Source of the DNA: Serratia marcescens
GTDB lineage: Bacteria > Pseudomonadota > Gammaproteobacteria > Enterobacterales > Enterobacteriaceae
DNA: 64,000 nucleotides
Assembly (NCBI GenBank): GCA_015548865.1
Contig: JADMXW010000018.1
Coordinates: forward strand, 1 to 64,000
Direction of reading: 5' to 3'
Positions 10,970 to 20,534 of the stretch are shown here, piece by piece. The translations under genes and the position numbers were made by a program. Numbering within the stretch: position 1 is the first letter of the stretch; each line of letters opens with the position of its first letter. A model generated the notes under the pieces. That model made no database searches. It saw only the letters and a list, made by a program, of their open reading frames with translations, and was not told the origin of the DNA.

Positions 10970-12931
10970 TTAAACGGGGCGGATACTCTCTTCGTCCAGT
11001 TCCGCATCAAAGAAACGCCGTAGCGTTTGAATCGTTTTATCCGTCATCAGAGAATCGCGCGCTTGCGCCAGTTTCTCTTCATAAATCGTCTGACGCCACT
11101 CCAGCGGTGTTAGCGTGCTGGGGTCATCATCTTCTACCACCACAAGGGTGATCGGTTTTCCATAATGCGCTGCCAATGCCTCCATCAGCGTTTTCTGCGC
11201 CGAAGGCGAGTTCAGATGGCGCTGCGATGAGCGCAGGTGCAACGTCACGGTCCCCTCATCGCTTTCCTCTTTAAACGCATTGAGCGCAAGCTGCTGAACC
11301 AGTTTTGGCAACGGTAAACGCTGCACTTCAGCCGCCCAGGCATCACGCGTCTGCGCCTCTTCCGTCAGTTTGGCCGCCAATTCAGGTGTTTTTTCATACT
11401 CCAACACCGAACGCAGCGCTTTTGGTGTCGCCACCGCTTCCGTCACAGTGGTTTGTTGCTGTTGTGCACGCCAGCGATATGCTTCAGGCTTTTTCTGCGC
11501 GTCATTGTGTCTGTCGGCTACCTGACGTTGCTGACTACGTTCCGTTACTGAAGCCAGACGTTCCAGCGCCGATACCGCCGTGCCCGGCCGAGCGCGTTCC
11601 TGCGCCGCCGGTTCAGACTTTTTTGGTGGCGGTGTGCCCTGCCGCTGCAACAATTGACTGCGCGCCTGTAATAACTGAGATGTGGCATCTGGCAACGGCG
11701 CAGCAGGAACGGTTGGCTCCTCGGGTACAGCAATCGGTGGTGAAGGCATAACAGGCGCAGCCTGGCGCTGGGGCGGCGTCACCGTCTGCGGCACAGCGGG
11801 CGCACTCGCCGGCGCCGGTACTGTCGCCGCAGGTGCAATCACGCTTTGCGGATGAAATGCTAAAGCTCTAAGCAGCGTCATCTCAACGCCCATACGTCTG
11901 TCCGGCGCATAGGGCAATTCTTTACGCCCTACGAGCAGCGTCTGGTAATAAAGTTGCACGTCGGCAGGTGGCACGGTTCGCGCCAAATCGCGTAACCGCG
12001 GTGCGATGCTGGAATCCTCCGGCCCGAGCGCCGTCGGCAGGAGTTGCACCATGGCTATGCGATGCAACAAAGCAAGCATCTCTACCAGAAGCGCTTCCCA
12101 TTCAACGCCGTGTGAAGCCGCCTGCTGGAGCAATGCCATGGTCTGCTCGCCATTTGCATTAACAATAGCTTCAATGAGCGCCAGCGGTTGCTCATCATCC
12201 AGTGTACCCAGCATGCGCGCGACCGCATCCGTCAACACCGCACCTTGCCCCATGGCAATCGCCTGATCGGTGAGGCTCAACGCATCACGCAAGCTGCCAT
12301 CAGCCGCACGCGCCAGCAGTTGCAAAGCGCGAGGTTCGGTAGCAATGGCTTCGACCTGCAGCACATGCTCAAGGTGACCGCGAATCTGCTCCACATCCAA
12401 CGCTTTGAGATGAAATTGCAGGCAGCGAGAAAGAATGGTGATCGGCAACTTTTGCGGATCGGTGGTCGCGAGCAGGAATTTAACGTGCTCGGGCGGCTCT
12501 TCCAGCGTTTTCAACAATGCATTGAAGCTGTGGCGGGAGAGCATATGCACTTCATCAATCAGGTAGACCTTGAAGCGACCGCGCGCAGGTGCATATTGCA
12601 CGTTGTCCAGCAGTTCACGGGTATCCTCTACCTTAGTGCGAGAAGCTGCATCGATCTCAATCAGGTCAACAAAACGCCCTTGTTCAATTTCCCGACAATT
12701 CGCACATTGCCCACACGGCGTGGCGGTGACACCGCTCTCGCAGTTCAACCCTTTCGCCAACAAGCGAGCAATCGTGGTTTTACCCACGCCACGCGTACCA
12801 GAAAACAGATAGGCGTGATGAACCCGCCCCATAGAGAGACCATTAGCTAATGCAGTCAGCACATGTTCTTGACCGACAACATCAGCGAAAGATTGAGGAC
12901 GCCACTTACGGGCCAGTACCTGATAGCTCAT
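10970..12931 (-). CDS. dnaX: DNA polymerase III tau/gamma subunits DnaX
   Basis: This is the clamp-loader ATPase of the replisome, 653 residues as tau (E. coli 643). The AAA+ domain has Walker A GTRGVGKTTIAR, a zinc-binding cluster (C64, C73, C76, C79 region), Walker B IDEVH and the SRC sensor. A proline-rich linker near 370-440 precedes the tau-specific region that binds DnaB and the polymerase alpha subunit, ending FFDAELDEESIRP. The linker contains a programmed -1 frameshift site (separate entry) that should yield a shorter gamma of 439 residues. The ATG at 12931 is preferred over the TTG one codon upstream. It is the first gene of an operon with ybaB and recR. Confidence 0.98.
   Translation of the reverse strand: MSYQVLARKWRPQSFADVVGQEHVLTALANGLSMGRVHHAYLFSGTRGVGKTTIARLLAKGLNCESGVTATPCGQCANCREIEQGRFVDLIEIDAASRTKVEDTRELLDNVQYAPARGRFKVYLIDEVHMLSRHSFNALLKTLEEPPEHVKFLLATTDPQKLPITILSRCLQFHLKALDVEQIRGHLEHVLQVEAIATEPRALQLLARAADGSLRDALSLTDQAIAMGQGAVLTDAVARMLGTLDDEQPLALIEAIVNANGEQTMALLQQAASHGVEWEALLVEMLALLHRIAMVQLLPTALGPEDSSIAPRLRDLARTVPPADVQLYYQTLLVGRKELPYAPDRRMGVEMTLLRALAFHPQSVIAPAATVPAPASAPAVPQTVTPPQRQAAPVMPSPPIAVPEEPTVPAAPLPDATSQLLQARSQLLQRQGTPPPKKSEPAAQERARPGTAVSALERLASVTERSQQRQVADRHNDAQKKPEAYRWRAQQQQTTVTEAVATPKALRSVLEYEKTPELAAKLTEEAQTRDAWAAEVQRLPLPKLVQQLALNAFKEESDEGTVTLHLRSSQRHLNSPSAQKTLMEALAAHYGKPITLVVVEDDDPSTLTPLEWRQTIYEEKLAQARDSLMTDKTIQTLRRFFDAELDEESIRPV
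11584..11624 (-). promoter_or_regulatory. Programmed -1 frameshift signal in dnaX (gamma subunit)
   Basis: The minus strand carries the heptamer A AAA AAG (11618-11624) at codons 437-438. A Shine-Dalgarno-like AGGG lies about a dozen nt before it, and a GC-rich hairpin after it at 11584-11611 (CCGG…GCGC…GCGC…CCGG). After slippage the -1 frame reads GTC then TGA (11613-11615). Gamma would therefore end Lys-Lys-Val after 439 residues. All three elements are those shown to work in E. coli dnaX. Confidence 0.9.
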
Positions 12932-13043
12932 CAATACCGCAAAGGTTGTGTGATTGAGGAGGCCATGCTAACACAGCCTCGCCGGACACGGCGAGACTGT
13001 TTATCAGGATGGCCAACAGATTTACAGCGGAAAAAAGGCAGGA

Positions 13044-13598
13044 TCAATGGCCTGGGAAATTCACCAGGCTGTAGCAGTTAATGCCGAGGTTGTTCAAACG
13101 CTGCTCGCCGCCCAAATCGAACAGATTAATGACAAAGGCTGCATCGGTAACCTCTCCGCCCAAACGACGAATCAGCTTAACAGTGGCTTCAATAGTGCCA
13201 CCGGTTGCCAACAAATCGTCGATCACCAACACTTTATCCCCGGAACTGATCGCATCGGTGTGGATTTCCAGGCTGTCGGTGCCGTACTCCAATTCATAGC
13301 TTTCTGAAATCGTTGGGCGCGGCAACTTGCCCGGTTTACGTACCGGCACAAAACCCACGCCTAATGCCAGTGCAACAGGCGCACCGAACAAAAAACCACG
13401 CGCTTCCGTACCCACCACTTTCGTCACACCGGTATCTCGAAAACGGTTTGCAAGCATCTCAATGCTGGCCGCATACGCAACGGGCGTTTCCAGCAAACTC
13501 GTGACATCACGGAACAAGATCCCCGGTTTGGGATAATCGGGAATACTTTTAATGCTGTTTTTGATTAATTCTGACTGCTGTGCGGTTACGCTCATCAT
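13044..13598 (-). CDS. apt: Adenine phosphoribosyltransferase
   Basis: Apt salvages adenine by converting it with PRPP to AMP in the cytosol. It is 184 residues from the first ATG or 183 from the second, which follows immediately and matches the E. coli length. The type I phosphoribosyltransferase signature [13 protein letters not shown] (PRPP loop) lies near residue 125, and the substrate-recognition segment [17 protein letters not shown] near 65. AGG lies 6 nt before the first ATG. It sits alone between dnaX and ybaN, as in E. coli. A T-run-less hairpin at 12978-12995 follows the gene. Confidence 0.97.
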   Translation of the reverse strand: MMSVTAQQSELIKNSIKSIPDYPKPGILFRDVTSLLETPVAYAASIEMLANRFRDTGVTKVVGTEARGFLFGAPVALALGVGFVPVRKPGKLPRPTISESYELEYGTDSLEIHTDAISSGDKVLVIDDLLATGGTIEATVKLIRRLGGEVTDAAFVINLFDLGGEQRLNNLGINCYSLVNFPGH

Positions 13599-13752
13599 CT
13601 TTTGCCTGATAGTACGCTTTAAAAATCTTACCCATGACCGTCGCTACTCCTTTTCGCCCCTCACTGTTGAGAGATAACTGGAGGCAAACAGCACACGAAA
13701 ACGCTCAAATCTAGTCAAACTGACGCTCAAATGCAACAGCCTACGGTGGGTT

Positions 13753-14121
13753 TTATTGTCGCGGATCAACAACCGGGAGGCGCAACATAAAGGTTAACAG
13801 TACCGTCATGATCGCCAGTAACAGCACTCTGACCCACACCATATCCACCAACCATAGTGACACAGCAAAGGTCAGCACAATCATCAACACCGCTTTGCCT
13901 TTCGCGCCTGGCGGTAATGCACGGTTTTCTTGCCAATAACGTAAATAAGGGCCGAACCAGGAACGGTAAAGTAGCCAGGCATGAAAGCGAGGTGAAGAGC
14001 GTGCAAAGCACCAGGCAGCGAGCAGCAAGAAGGGGGTTGTCGGCAGCAACGGCAACACAACGCCCAACGTTGCGAGCACAACAGATACCCATCCCAAAAC
14101 AATCAACCCGATACGGTACAT
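13753..14121 (-). CDS. ybaN: DUF454 inner-membrane protein YbaN
   Basis: This is a small membrane protein of 122 residues in the DUF454 family; its function is unknown. It shows two hydrophobic segments near the N-terminus (about 3-40, including the family motif PLLPTTPFLLLAAWCFARSS) and two more at 75-115. The ATG at 14121 is chosen because AGGTGG lies 6 nt upstream; a GTG at 14124 would add one residue. It is divergent from priC and faces away from it, with about 165 bp between for both promoters. Confidence 0.9.
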   Translation of the reverse strand: MYRIGLIVLGWVSVVLATLGVVLPLLPTTPFLLLAAWCFARSSPRFHAWLLYRSWFGPYLRYWQENRALPPGAKGKAVLMIVLTFAVSLWLVDMVWVRVLLLAIMTVLLTFMLRLPVVDPRQ

Positions 14122-14285
14122 CACTGCCCACCTTTTTCACGTTATACTTTAGCACTTTAGCATTCAACCTTGCCTTACGTTAGTTAAGATGCGCTCATCT
14201 TTCTCACACGACATGCAAAAGGCTTGTGCCTGCTGACAATCCCGTGCAAGCTTGGCTTCATCATCTTTATTATGTGGGTCAATCC

Positions 14286-14822
14286 GTGAACCGCCACCAC
14301 TTTCTTCAGGCGTTGGAACAGCAGCTCGCCCTGTTGGCTCAGGCGGTCACCCCGCTGGCAGACAGGCCGTTGGCCTATTCCCGTTTTGATCGCCAGCTTT
14401 TTCAATCACATGGCACACGCTTACGTGATTATCTGAGTGAAGTTGAGCAAAATTTTCAGGCGTTGCGTCATCTGGTTGAAGAAGATCGCGCTGAGCGTGT
14501 AGCCTTTATGACGGAGAGATTGGTCGCACAAATTGGTGCATTACAGCGAGAGATCTCGACACAGGCATTACGCCGTCAGGAGAAGACTCCGGTAGCGATC
14601 GCCAGCGATCTGTATCAGAAACTGGCAGAGCATCAGGATTATGAACGTCGTCTGAACCTGATGATTCAGGACCGGGAAAGCCAACTCGACAGAGCAGTTA
14701 CGCTGAGTGCACAGCAACAGTTACAGCGTGAGGTAGCAGCGCTGGAAGGCCGGTTGGCGCGCTGTCGTCAGGCGTTGGTGCGTCTGGAACGTCAGGTGGA
14801 GAAGCGTGAACAAGGGCTGTAG
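14286..14822 (+). CDS. priC: Primosomal replication protein PriC
   Basis: PriC reloads DnaB at stalled forks in the PriA-independent restart route. The helical protein shows conserved patches FDRQLFQSHGTRLRDYL and HQDYERRLNLMIQDRE and ends in a coiled coil (EVAALEGRLARCRQALVRLE), as in E. coli PriC (175 residues). The start is uncertain. I use the GTG at 14286 (178 residues) because the protein then begins VNRHHFLQALEQQL, matching the family length. The frame is open back to a GTG at 14226, which has AAGG just upstream (198 residues). rsmS follows after 22 nt on the same strand, the conserved pairing. Confidence 0.88.
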   Translation: MNRHHFLQALEQQLALLAQAVTPLADRPLAYSRFDRQLFQSHGTRLRDYLSEVEQNFQALRHLVEEDRAERVAFMTERLVAQIGALQREISTQALRRQEKTPVAIASDLYQKLAEHQDYERRLNLMIQDRESQLDRAVTLSAQQQLQREVAALEGRLARCRQALVRLERQVEKREQGL

Positions 14823-14844
14823 TCGCAACGAGAGGAGCTGACGC

Positions 14845-15015
14845 ATGTCACTGGAAAATGCCCCCCCAGAAGTCAAACTGGCAGTAGACCTGATTATGCT
14901 GCTGGAAGATAATGGCATTGCACCCGATGTGGTGTTGGCTGCGCTAGAGATTGTGCAACGCGACTATGAATCCAAGGCGCATGCTGATGTGCAGCATGCG
15001 CCCGGCAACGACTAA
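14845..15015 (+). CDS. rsmS: Small protein RsmS (YbaM)
   Basis: This 56-residue protein reads [20 protein letters not shown] at the N-terminus, almost identical to E. coli YbaM (53 residues, [20 protein letters not shown]). The name RsmS comes from a pleiotropic regulator of secondary metabolism found in Serratia and Pectobacterium; the molecular action is unknown. AGAGGAG lies 7-8 nt before the ATG. It follows priC in an apparent two-gene operon and stops 6 nt before the convergent end of mscK. A CCCGC/GCGGG hairpin (15017-15030) spans the mscK stop. Confidence 0.93.
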   Translation: MSLENAPPEVKLAVDLIMLLEDNGIAPDVVLAALEIVQRDYESKAHADVQHAPGND

Positions 15016-15021
15016 TCCCGC

Positions 15022-18000
15022 TTACGCGGGTTCACCGGCCACGTTACCGCCCAACACGCGGTTTATCTCCTGCACCTCACTGCCCTGCTTGTTGTGCAGA
15101 TAGACCTCAAGCTGGTTAAAGGCAATATCAATATTATTTTCCCGACACAGACGATCAATACTGCGGTTTAGCTCATCAACGGTATAGCTGCGATCGCGCA
15201 GCTCACGCACATAAAGTCGCAGCTCATGATCCAGCGAGCTGGCACCAAACGCCAGAAAAAACACCTGAGGTTCAGGATCGGTCATCACGCGGCTGTTCTC
15301 ATGCGCAGCCTGAAGCAACACGGCTTTCACTTTGTCCAGATCGGAGCCATAGGCGACGCCAATCTTAATCAGCACACGCGTGATGGTGTCAGACAGCGAC
15401 CAGTTGATCAGTCGCTCCGTCACAAAGGCCTTGTTGGGGATAATGACTTCTTTGCGATCGAAATCCGTGATCGTCGTAGCACGAATGCGAATTTTGCTCA
15501 CTGAACCAGAATAGGTGCCAATGGTAATGGTATCGCCAATCCGCACTGGGCGTTCAAACAGGATGATCAAGCCAGAAATAAAGTTGGCGAAAATCTCCTG
15601 CAAGCCGAACCCCAACCCCACCAATAATGCGGTAACCAACCACTGCAACTTATCCCAAGATACCCCGATGGAACTGAGCGAGGTGGTTGTCCCCACCGCC
15701 ATGATCAGATAGCTCAACATGGTGGTGATAGCATAGGAGGTACCCTGTCGCAGCTGCAAACGCGATAACACCAGCACTTCCAACAGACCCGGTAGGTTGC
15801 GCATCATCACATACGCCACCACAGCAACAATAATCGCCAACATCAGGTTGCCCAGCGTTACGGCCTGCAAAACCGCATTCCCCGCTACCGTGGCGTTGTA
15901 ATGCCATAGTGTGATGCTGTCCAGATAGGACATCACGGTTACCAAATCAGACCAAATCCAGTAGAGCACACCCGAGAAGATCAACAACAGCACCATGGTG
16001 GTCAAACGCAAAGACTGTTGCCCAATCTGATCCAGTGCCAACGGTGGCTCTGGCGCTGGCTCGCTCCCCTCAGCCCCTTCTTTATTCAGATTCTGACGCC
16101 GCGCGACTGCCCGGCGATAAGCCAGCCGTCGGGCCGCAACACTCAAACCACGAATAGTCGTGAGGTAGACGAGGTTCCACACCAGTAACAAATACAGACT
16201 TTCCACCCAGCGCCCAAGCAATCGCAGTGTGGTGTAGAAGTATCCGCACACCATCAATCCCAGCAGTACCAGCGGCAAAATAGCCATGACGGTAATGACA
16301 ATCAGCCGTATGGTATGCGTCTCTTTTTCTCGCCAACTGTCGCGGCACAAGGGAAACACCAGAATCCCCAACAGGATCAGGTTGCAGAAAATCACAATCT
16401 GCCCGATCACGTCATCCACCAGATAGAGTGGTGCTTTTTCGCCAATAACTGACCAGAAGATCAATGGCAGCAGCGCTCCCCCCAACCGCAGCGCCTGACG
16501 ACGATAATGAGCCGCCAGAGAAGCGCTAAAATTGAAGTGTCGCTCTCCAATCCCTCCGGGCTTCATTGCCCGGTAGAGTAAACCAAACACCAGCCACAAC
16601 AGAGCGAATTGCTGACTCATACGCCATACTGCATCCCCTACCGCATTTTCGGCATAATGAAAGCAAAGACCGAAAGCAAGGATCAGCATGATCCCCGGCA
16701 GCACCATCACGGTTTCCAACAGCAATGCCTGCGGGGTATGGCGCTGCGAGTCTCTTTTCAGTTGGCCTACATCATTTGATAAACGTTCGATATAGTCCGC
16801 TATGAGACGCCGCCGCCAATAGATCAGTGCACACACCAACAGCATTGGCACAATAAAAATCAGCGCACTTAACGCGCCCTGACGCAAATCTTCCCACTGG
16901 AAGCTCAGGCTGAAATGACGCGCCTGCTGTTTTAACCCACCGGGCAGTTCTTTGAGCCAAGTCCAGTCCATCGGTTTGTTACTGCTCACCCAGAAAATCT
17001 GTTGCGTCAGCGTATGCTGTAATGATGCCGTGACGCTGACCAACTGTTGGCGATTGATTTGCAAATTGATCGCCAACATCAATTGGTTACCCAGCTGCTT
17101 GTTCAACTGGTCAAGCAATTCCCGCCGGGTATCCAGAATCTGATCCAATGCATCACGAACTTCATCATCCAGCGTAATGCCTTTGTTGGCACTCATCAGT
17201 TTGCTGATGTATTCGTCACCTCGAAACAGCACATCACGCTGCTGGTTGATCTCGAACTGCTCCAAACGCAAATCGGCAATTTGCGTGCTCATGTCGTTCA
17301 TAGAAGACGCAGAAGGCAAATTGAGCTGCTGCTGATACAAAATACGTGACAGCAGCAAACTCCCTTTCAGCACCGTAACCTGCTCTTTAAGATTACGTTC
17401 GGATTGCAGGGTGCGATCGAGCCAGTTCTTTACCTGAATGCTTTCCTGTACCAGGGTGTTGCTTGATTGCGTTGCGGTAACCAAACGTTGGCTCAGTTGG
17501 TGGTTGGTTTCCATCTCCGCTTTCACCAACGGGTTATCCTGAATACGCTGGGTGTCTTCAGAGGTTTGTGCCTCTTTGGCGGTTTTCTCCGACAAGGTTA
17601 ACCGCTTGCCGTTGAGCACGCCCTGCAATGCCTGTACCGTTTTCTCTAACTGATTAATCTGGGCAGAAGCATAGTCACGTTGTTTCTGTAACAGATCTTG
17701 CAGCGTGGTGTTTACCTCAAGGCTTTTGCGCTGTAGATCCATTTGCAAACTAATCAATGCCTGCTCGGTTTGCAGCAACATCTGCTGGCTGGAACGCATC
17801 GCACTCTGGTTTGCCTCCACGCCGTTAAGCTGATTGCGCAGTTGCTGGCTTCGTTGTGACAGCGCGCTGAGTGCACTCTGAACCCGCTCCGGCTGCGTTT
17901 GCAGGGAGATCAGCTGGCTGTTATAGGTAGAGAGGTTTTCCTGCGCCGACTGTAAATTATCCAGCGATTCATTGAGGCGAGTTTCCAATTGACGCAGCGA

Positions 18001-18387
18001 AAGTGCCTCAAGCGAAGGCGTTGCTACGTCATTATTGCTCAGCGCTGCTAGATCGTCTGCCGCCTGACGCAATTTGGCAGGGGCTTGCGCCGCCTGCTGC
18101 TTTAACTGCGCAGTGTCCTGTTTTACTCGGTCAATAGCATCAAGATAATCGAGTGTATGCGTGAGATCCTGCTGCGTCAGCTTATCCACTTCCGTCAAAC
18201 TTTTCTGTTTCCCTAGCGCATCCAGCCGCCCTTGAATCTCACTACGAGTAGGAATGTCATTGCTGGTCGCAGCGTGTGCAACAGTTGAAAATCCAATGGA
18301 AAATAGCACTAAAAGGGCAACGCAGCGGGAAACAATCGATAGAATACGCGGGAAATCAAGGCCGCGGGAAAGGGACTTGCAGTACAT
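15022..18387 (-). CDS. mscK: Potassium-dependent mechanosensitive channel MscK (KefA)
   Basis: MscK is a large inner-membrane channel of 1121 residues (E. coli 1120) that opens on membrane tension in high potassium and protects against hypo-osmotic shock. A signal peptide ending AHA-A near residue 39 precedes a long coiled-coil periplasmic domain (about 40-490). About eleven membrane segments follow. The C-terminal MscS domain has the pore helix and beta domain (VGLGFGLQEIFANFISGLIILFE broken by glycine/alanine packing; GDTITIG; TTITDFDRKEVIIPNK). The ATG lacks a strong ribosome-binding site. It lies downstream of acrR on the same strand. Confidence 0.97.
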   Translation of the reverse strand: MYCKSLSRGLDFPRILSIVSRCVALLVLFSIGFSTVAHAATSNDIPTRSEIQGRLDALGKQKSLTEVDKLTQQDLTHTLDYLDAIDRVKQDTAQLKQQAAQAPAKLRQAADDLAALSNNDVATPSLEALSLRQLETRLNESLDNLQSAQENLSTYNSQLISLQTQPERVQSALSALSQRSQQLRNQLNGVEANQSAMRSSQQMLLQTEQALISLQMDLQRKSLEVNTTLQDLLQKQRDYASAQINQLEKTVQALQGVLNGKRLTLSEKTAKEAQTSEDTQRIQDNPLVKAEMETNHQLSQRLVTATQSSNTLVQESIQVKNWLDRTLQSERNLKEQVTVLKGSLLLSRILYQQQLNLPSASSMNDMSTQIADLRLEQFEINQQRDVLFRGDEYISKLMSANKGITLDDEVRDALDQILDTRRELLDQLNKQLGNQLMLAINLQINRQQLVSVTASLQHTLTQQIFWVSSNKPMDWTWLKELPGGLKQQARHFSLSFQWEDLRQGALSALIFIVPMLLVCALIYWRRRLIADYIERLSNDVGQLKRDSQRHTPQALLLETVMVLPGIMLILAFGLCFHYAENAVGDAVWRMSQQFALLWLVFGLLYRAMKPGGIGERHFNFSASLAAHYRRQALRLGGALLPLIFWSVIGEKAPLYLVDDVIGQIVIFCNLILLGILVFPLCRDSWREKETHTIRLIVITVMAILPLVLLGLMVCGYFYTTLRLLGRWVESLYLLLVWNLVYLTTIRGLSVAARRLAYRRAVARRQNLNKEGAEGSEPAPEPPLALDQIGQQSLRLTTMVLLLIFSGVLYWIWSDLVTVMSYLDSITLWHYNATVAGNAVLQAVTLGNLMLAIIVAVVAYVMMRNLPGLLEVLVLSRLQLRQGTSYAITTMLSYLIMAVGTTTSLSSIGVSWDKLQWLVTALLVGLGFGLQEIFANFISGLIILFERPVRIGDTITIGTYSGSVSKIRIRATTITDFDRKEVIIPNKAFVTERLINWSLSDTITRVLIKIGVAYGSDLDKVKAVLLQAAHENSRVMTDPEPQVFFLAFGASSLDHELRLYVRELRDRSYTVDELNRSIDRLCRENNIDIAFNQLEVYLHNKQGSEVQEINRVLGGNVAGEPA

Positions 18388-18513
18388 GATACGTCGTCAG
18401 GCATAAAAAGAATGGTGAAGAATATCACGTCTTTGCACGCCAACGCACGAACCAAACCCGACGAAAAAGTAACGATTCATTATAATGGACAGTGTGTTAT
18501 AACGGATTGAATC

Positions 18514-19179
18514 TTAGCCGGCGTTTTCTTGTGCAGGCGTTGAAAGCGGTAATCTAAGTGCCGGACTGAAACGCAGCATATCAATGAAGCTGTCCACTAG
18601 GGTGGGGGCCTCCTGATGGATATCAAAGCTTTCAGGCAGAAACAGCCAGTTCTCCAAGATACCGGAGAAATAGGCGCGTAAGGTCACGGCGGCGCGGCGC
18701 AAATGCAGATCGGACGGCAGGAAACCCAGTTGAACGCTGTGATTGAGACTGGCCTCAATTTGTTCATAGCAGGAGAAATAGAGCGCCTTGCGTGCGTTAT
18801 ACGACGGTAACATTTCACCGACAAACTCACATTTATGGAAGATGATTTCCATTATTGAGCGCCATTGGGTGTCAGTCGTCGTCAAACGCAGCATATAGAC
18901 CAGTAACTCACGCATCACATGCAGTGGATTATCGGGGAATTTTGCCTGATACTCAGATTCGAAATCGCAAATTTTTGCATCTGAAAGCGTCCATATTTCG
19001 TCAAACAACTCAGCCTTGTTTTTGAAGTGCCAATAAATCGCGCCGCGCGTGACGCCTGCGGCGGTTGCGATACCCGCCAGCGATGTGGCGGAGACACCGA
19101 ACTCGGAGAATAGGCGTAAGGCCGTATCAATAATGTGTTGCCGTGTTTCCTGAGCCTGCTGTTTGGTTTTTCGTGCCAT
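18514..19179 (-). CDS. acrR: TetR-family repressor AcrR
   Basis: AcrR is the 221-residue local repressor of acrAB, released by drug binding. The N-terminal helix-turn-helix (GIATAAGVTRGAIYWHFKNK, about 40-59) is nearly identical to E. coli AcrR. The C-terminal ligand domain is more divergent, as usual for TetR regulators. It is divergent from acrA across 142 bp that contain a perfect palindromic operator. Confidence 0.96.
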   Translation of the reverse strand: MARKTKQQAQETRQHIIDTALRLFSEFGVSATSLAGIATAAGVTRGAIYWHFKNKAELFDEIWTLSDAKICDFESEYQAKFPDNPLHVMRELLVYMLRLTTTDTQWRSIMEIIFHKCEFVGEMLPSYNARKALYFSCYEQIEASLNHSVQLGFLPSDLHLRRAAVTLRAYFSGILENWLFLPESFDIHQEAPTLVDSFIDMLRFSPALRLPLSTPAQENAG

Positions 19180-19206
19180 GGCGCTGTTTTTTAAGGGAAG
19201 CGTGAT

Positions 19207-19232
19207 TTACATACATTCGCGAATGTATGTAA
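19207..19232. promoter_or_regulatory. AcrR operator
   Basis: This is a 26-bp perfect palindrome with half-site TTACATACATTCG, centred between acrR and acrA. It matches the established E. coli AcrR box (TACATACATT…AATGTATGTA) with both half-sites intact. It should repress acrAB and autoregulate acrR. Confidence 0.93.
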
Positions 19233-19321
19233 CATAACACGCTTGCAGGATTATCGCAGCAATGGGTTTTAGGGCTTGTGATCCATTGGTCAAATTCAAA
19301 TCGGACACTTGAGGTTTATTT

Positions 19322-20518
19322 ATGAACAAAAACAGAAGGCTTATGCCTCTGGCGGCAGTCCTGATGCTTTCTGGCGGCTTAGCGCTCACCGGATGTGATA
19401 ATAAAAATGAAGGTCAGCATCAAGGCGGTGGACAACAAGCGCCAGAAGTCGGCATCGTGACCCTCAAAACGCAACCGCTGAATGTGATTACCGAACTCCC
19501 AGGACGTACTAACGCATTCCGCATTGCCGAAGTTCGCCCTCAGGTGAGCGGTATTATTCAGAAGCGTCATTTCGTCGAAGGGAGCGACGTAAAAGCAGGC
19601 ACTTCGCTGTACCAGATTGATCCAGCTACCTATCAAGCCGCTTACAACAGCGCGAAAGGTTCGTTGGCGCAAGCCCAGGCTCAGGCAGAAATCGCCCGTT
19701 TGACCGTGAACCGTTACAAACCGCTGGTTGGCACTAATTATGTCAGCAAGCAGGATTACGATCAGGCTTTGGCAACACTACGTCAGGCTGAGGCCAGTGT
19801 TCAAGCGGCGCAAGCTTCTGTGGATTCTGCGCTCATCAACCTTAACTACACCAAGGTGCTTTCCCCTATTTCAGGTCGCGTCGGTAAATCGACAGTAACT
19901 GAAGGGGCGCTGGTGGCTTCCGGGCAGGCTACGGCGCTGACCAGTGTTCAGCAACTCGACCCCATCTATGTCGATGTCACGCAATCCAGTAATGACTATT
20001 TGCGACTGAAACGTGAGATGGAACAAGGCACGCTGAAGCAAGTGGGTGGCAAAGCCACAGTGCGTTTGCTGCTGGATAACGGCACCGAATATGCGCAAAA
20101 CGGCACGCTGGAGTTTTCCGATGTCACGGTGGATGAAACTACGGGTTCTATCACCCTGCGCGCCATCTTCCCTAATCCGCAACACGATTTGCTGCCGGGA
20201 ATGTTTGTGCGTGCCCGTCTTGATTCAGGCGTGAACACGGATGCCCTTTTGGTACCGCAACAAGGGGTGACGCGTAATCCGCGCGGCGAAGCCACTGCGA
20301 TGGTTGTTGGTGAAGGCGATAAGGTTGAAGCGCGCACGCTGACCACTGCGCAGGCTATCGGCAGTAACTGGCTGGTAACCTCCGGCCTTAAAGCAGGCGA
20401 TCGTCTTATCGTGACTGGATTGCAGAAAATCAGACCGGGCGTGCCCGTCAAAGCAAAAGAGACGGCACCAGGGAATGGTGAAGAAAAACCTGCGCAGTCT
20501 GAACCCGCGAAGTCTTAA
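19322..20518 (+). CDS. acrA: Multidrug efflux periplasmic adaptor AcrA
   Basis: AcrA is the membrane fusion lipoprotein that couples AcrB to TolC. It has 398 residues with lipobox LTGC, modified Cys at 25, so it is anchored in the inner membrane facing the periplasm. Domains in order: membrane-proximal and lipoyl part (PEVGIVTL…), alpha-hairpin (about 100-170, AKGSLAQAQAQAEIARL), second lipoyl half, beta-barrel, and return of the membrane-proximal domain, ending in a lysine/glutamate-rich tail. The 16-nt gap to acrB shows an operon. Repression by AcrR is expected from the upstream palindrome. Confidence 0.98.
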   Translation: MNKNRRLMPLAAVLMLSGGLALTGCDNKNEGQHQGGGQQAPEVGIVTLKTQPLNVITELPGRTNAFRIAEVRPQVSGIIQKRHFVEGSDVKAGTSLYQIDPATYQAAYNSAKGSLAQAQAQAEIARLTVNRYKPLVGTNYVSKQDYDQALATLRQAEASVQAAQASVDSALINLNYTKVLSPISGRVGKSTVTEGALVASGQATALTSVQQLDPIYVDVTQSSNDYLRLKREMEQGTLKQVGGKATVRLLLDNGTEYAQNGTLEFSDVTVDETTGSITLRAIFPNPQHDLLPGMFVRARLDSGVNTDALLVPQQGVTRNPRGEATAMVVGEGDKVEARTLTTAQAIGSNWLVTSGLKAGDRLIVTGLQKIRPGVPVKAKETAPGNGEEKPAQSEPAKS

Positions 20519-20534
20519 CAGGAGCCTGTAATTC

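Noticed and set aside
11610-11625. Possible sequencing frameshift in dnaX at the A-run
   Set aside because: The zero frame is intact to the full tau length and the run is the conserved programmed frameshift heptamer.
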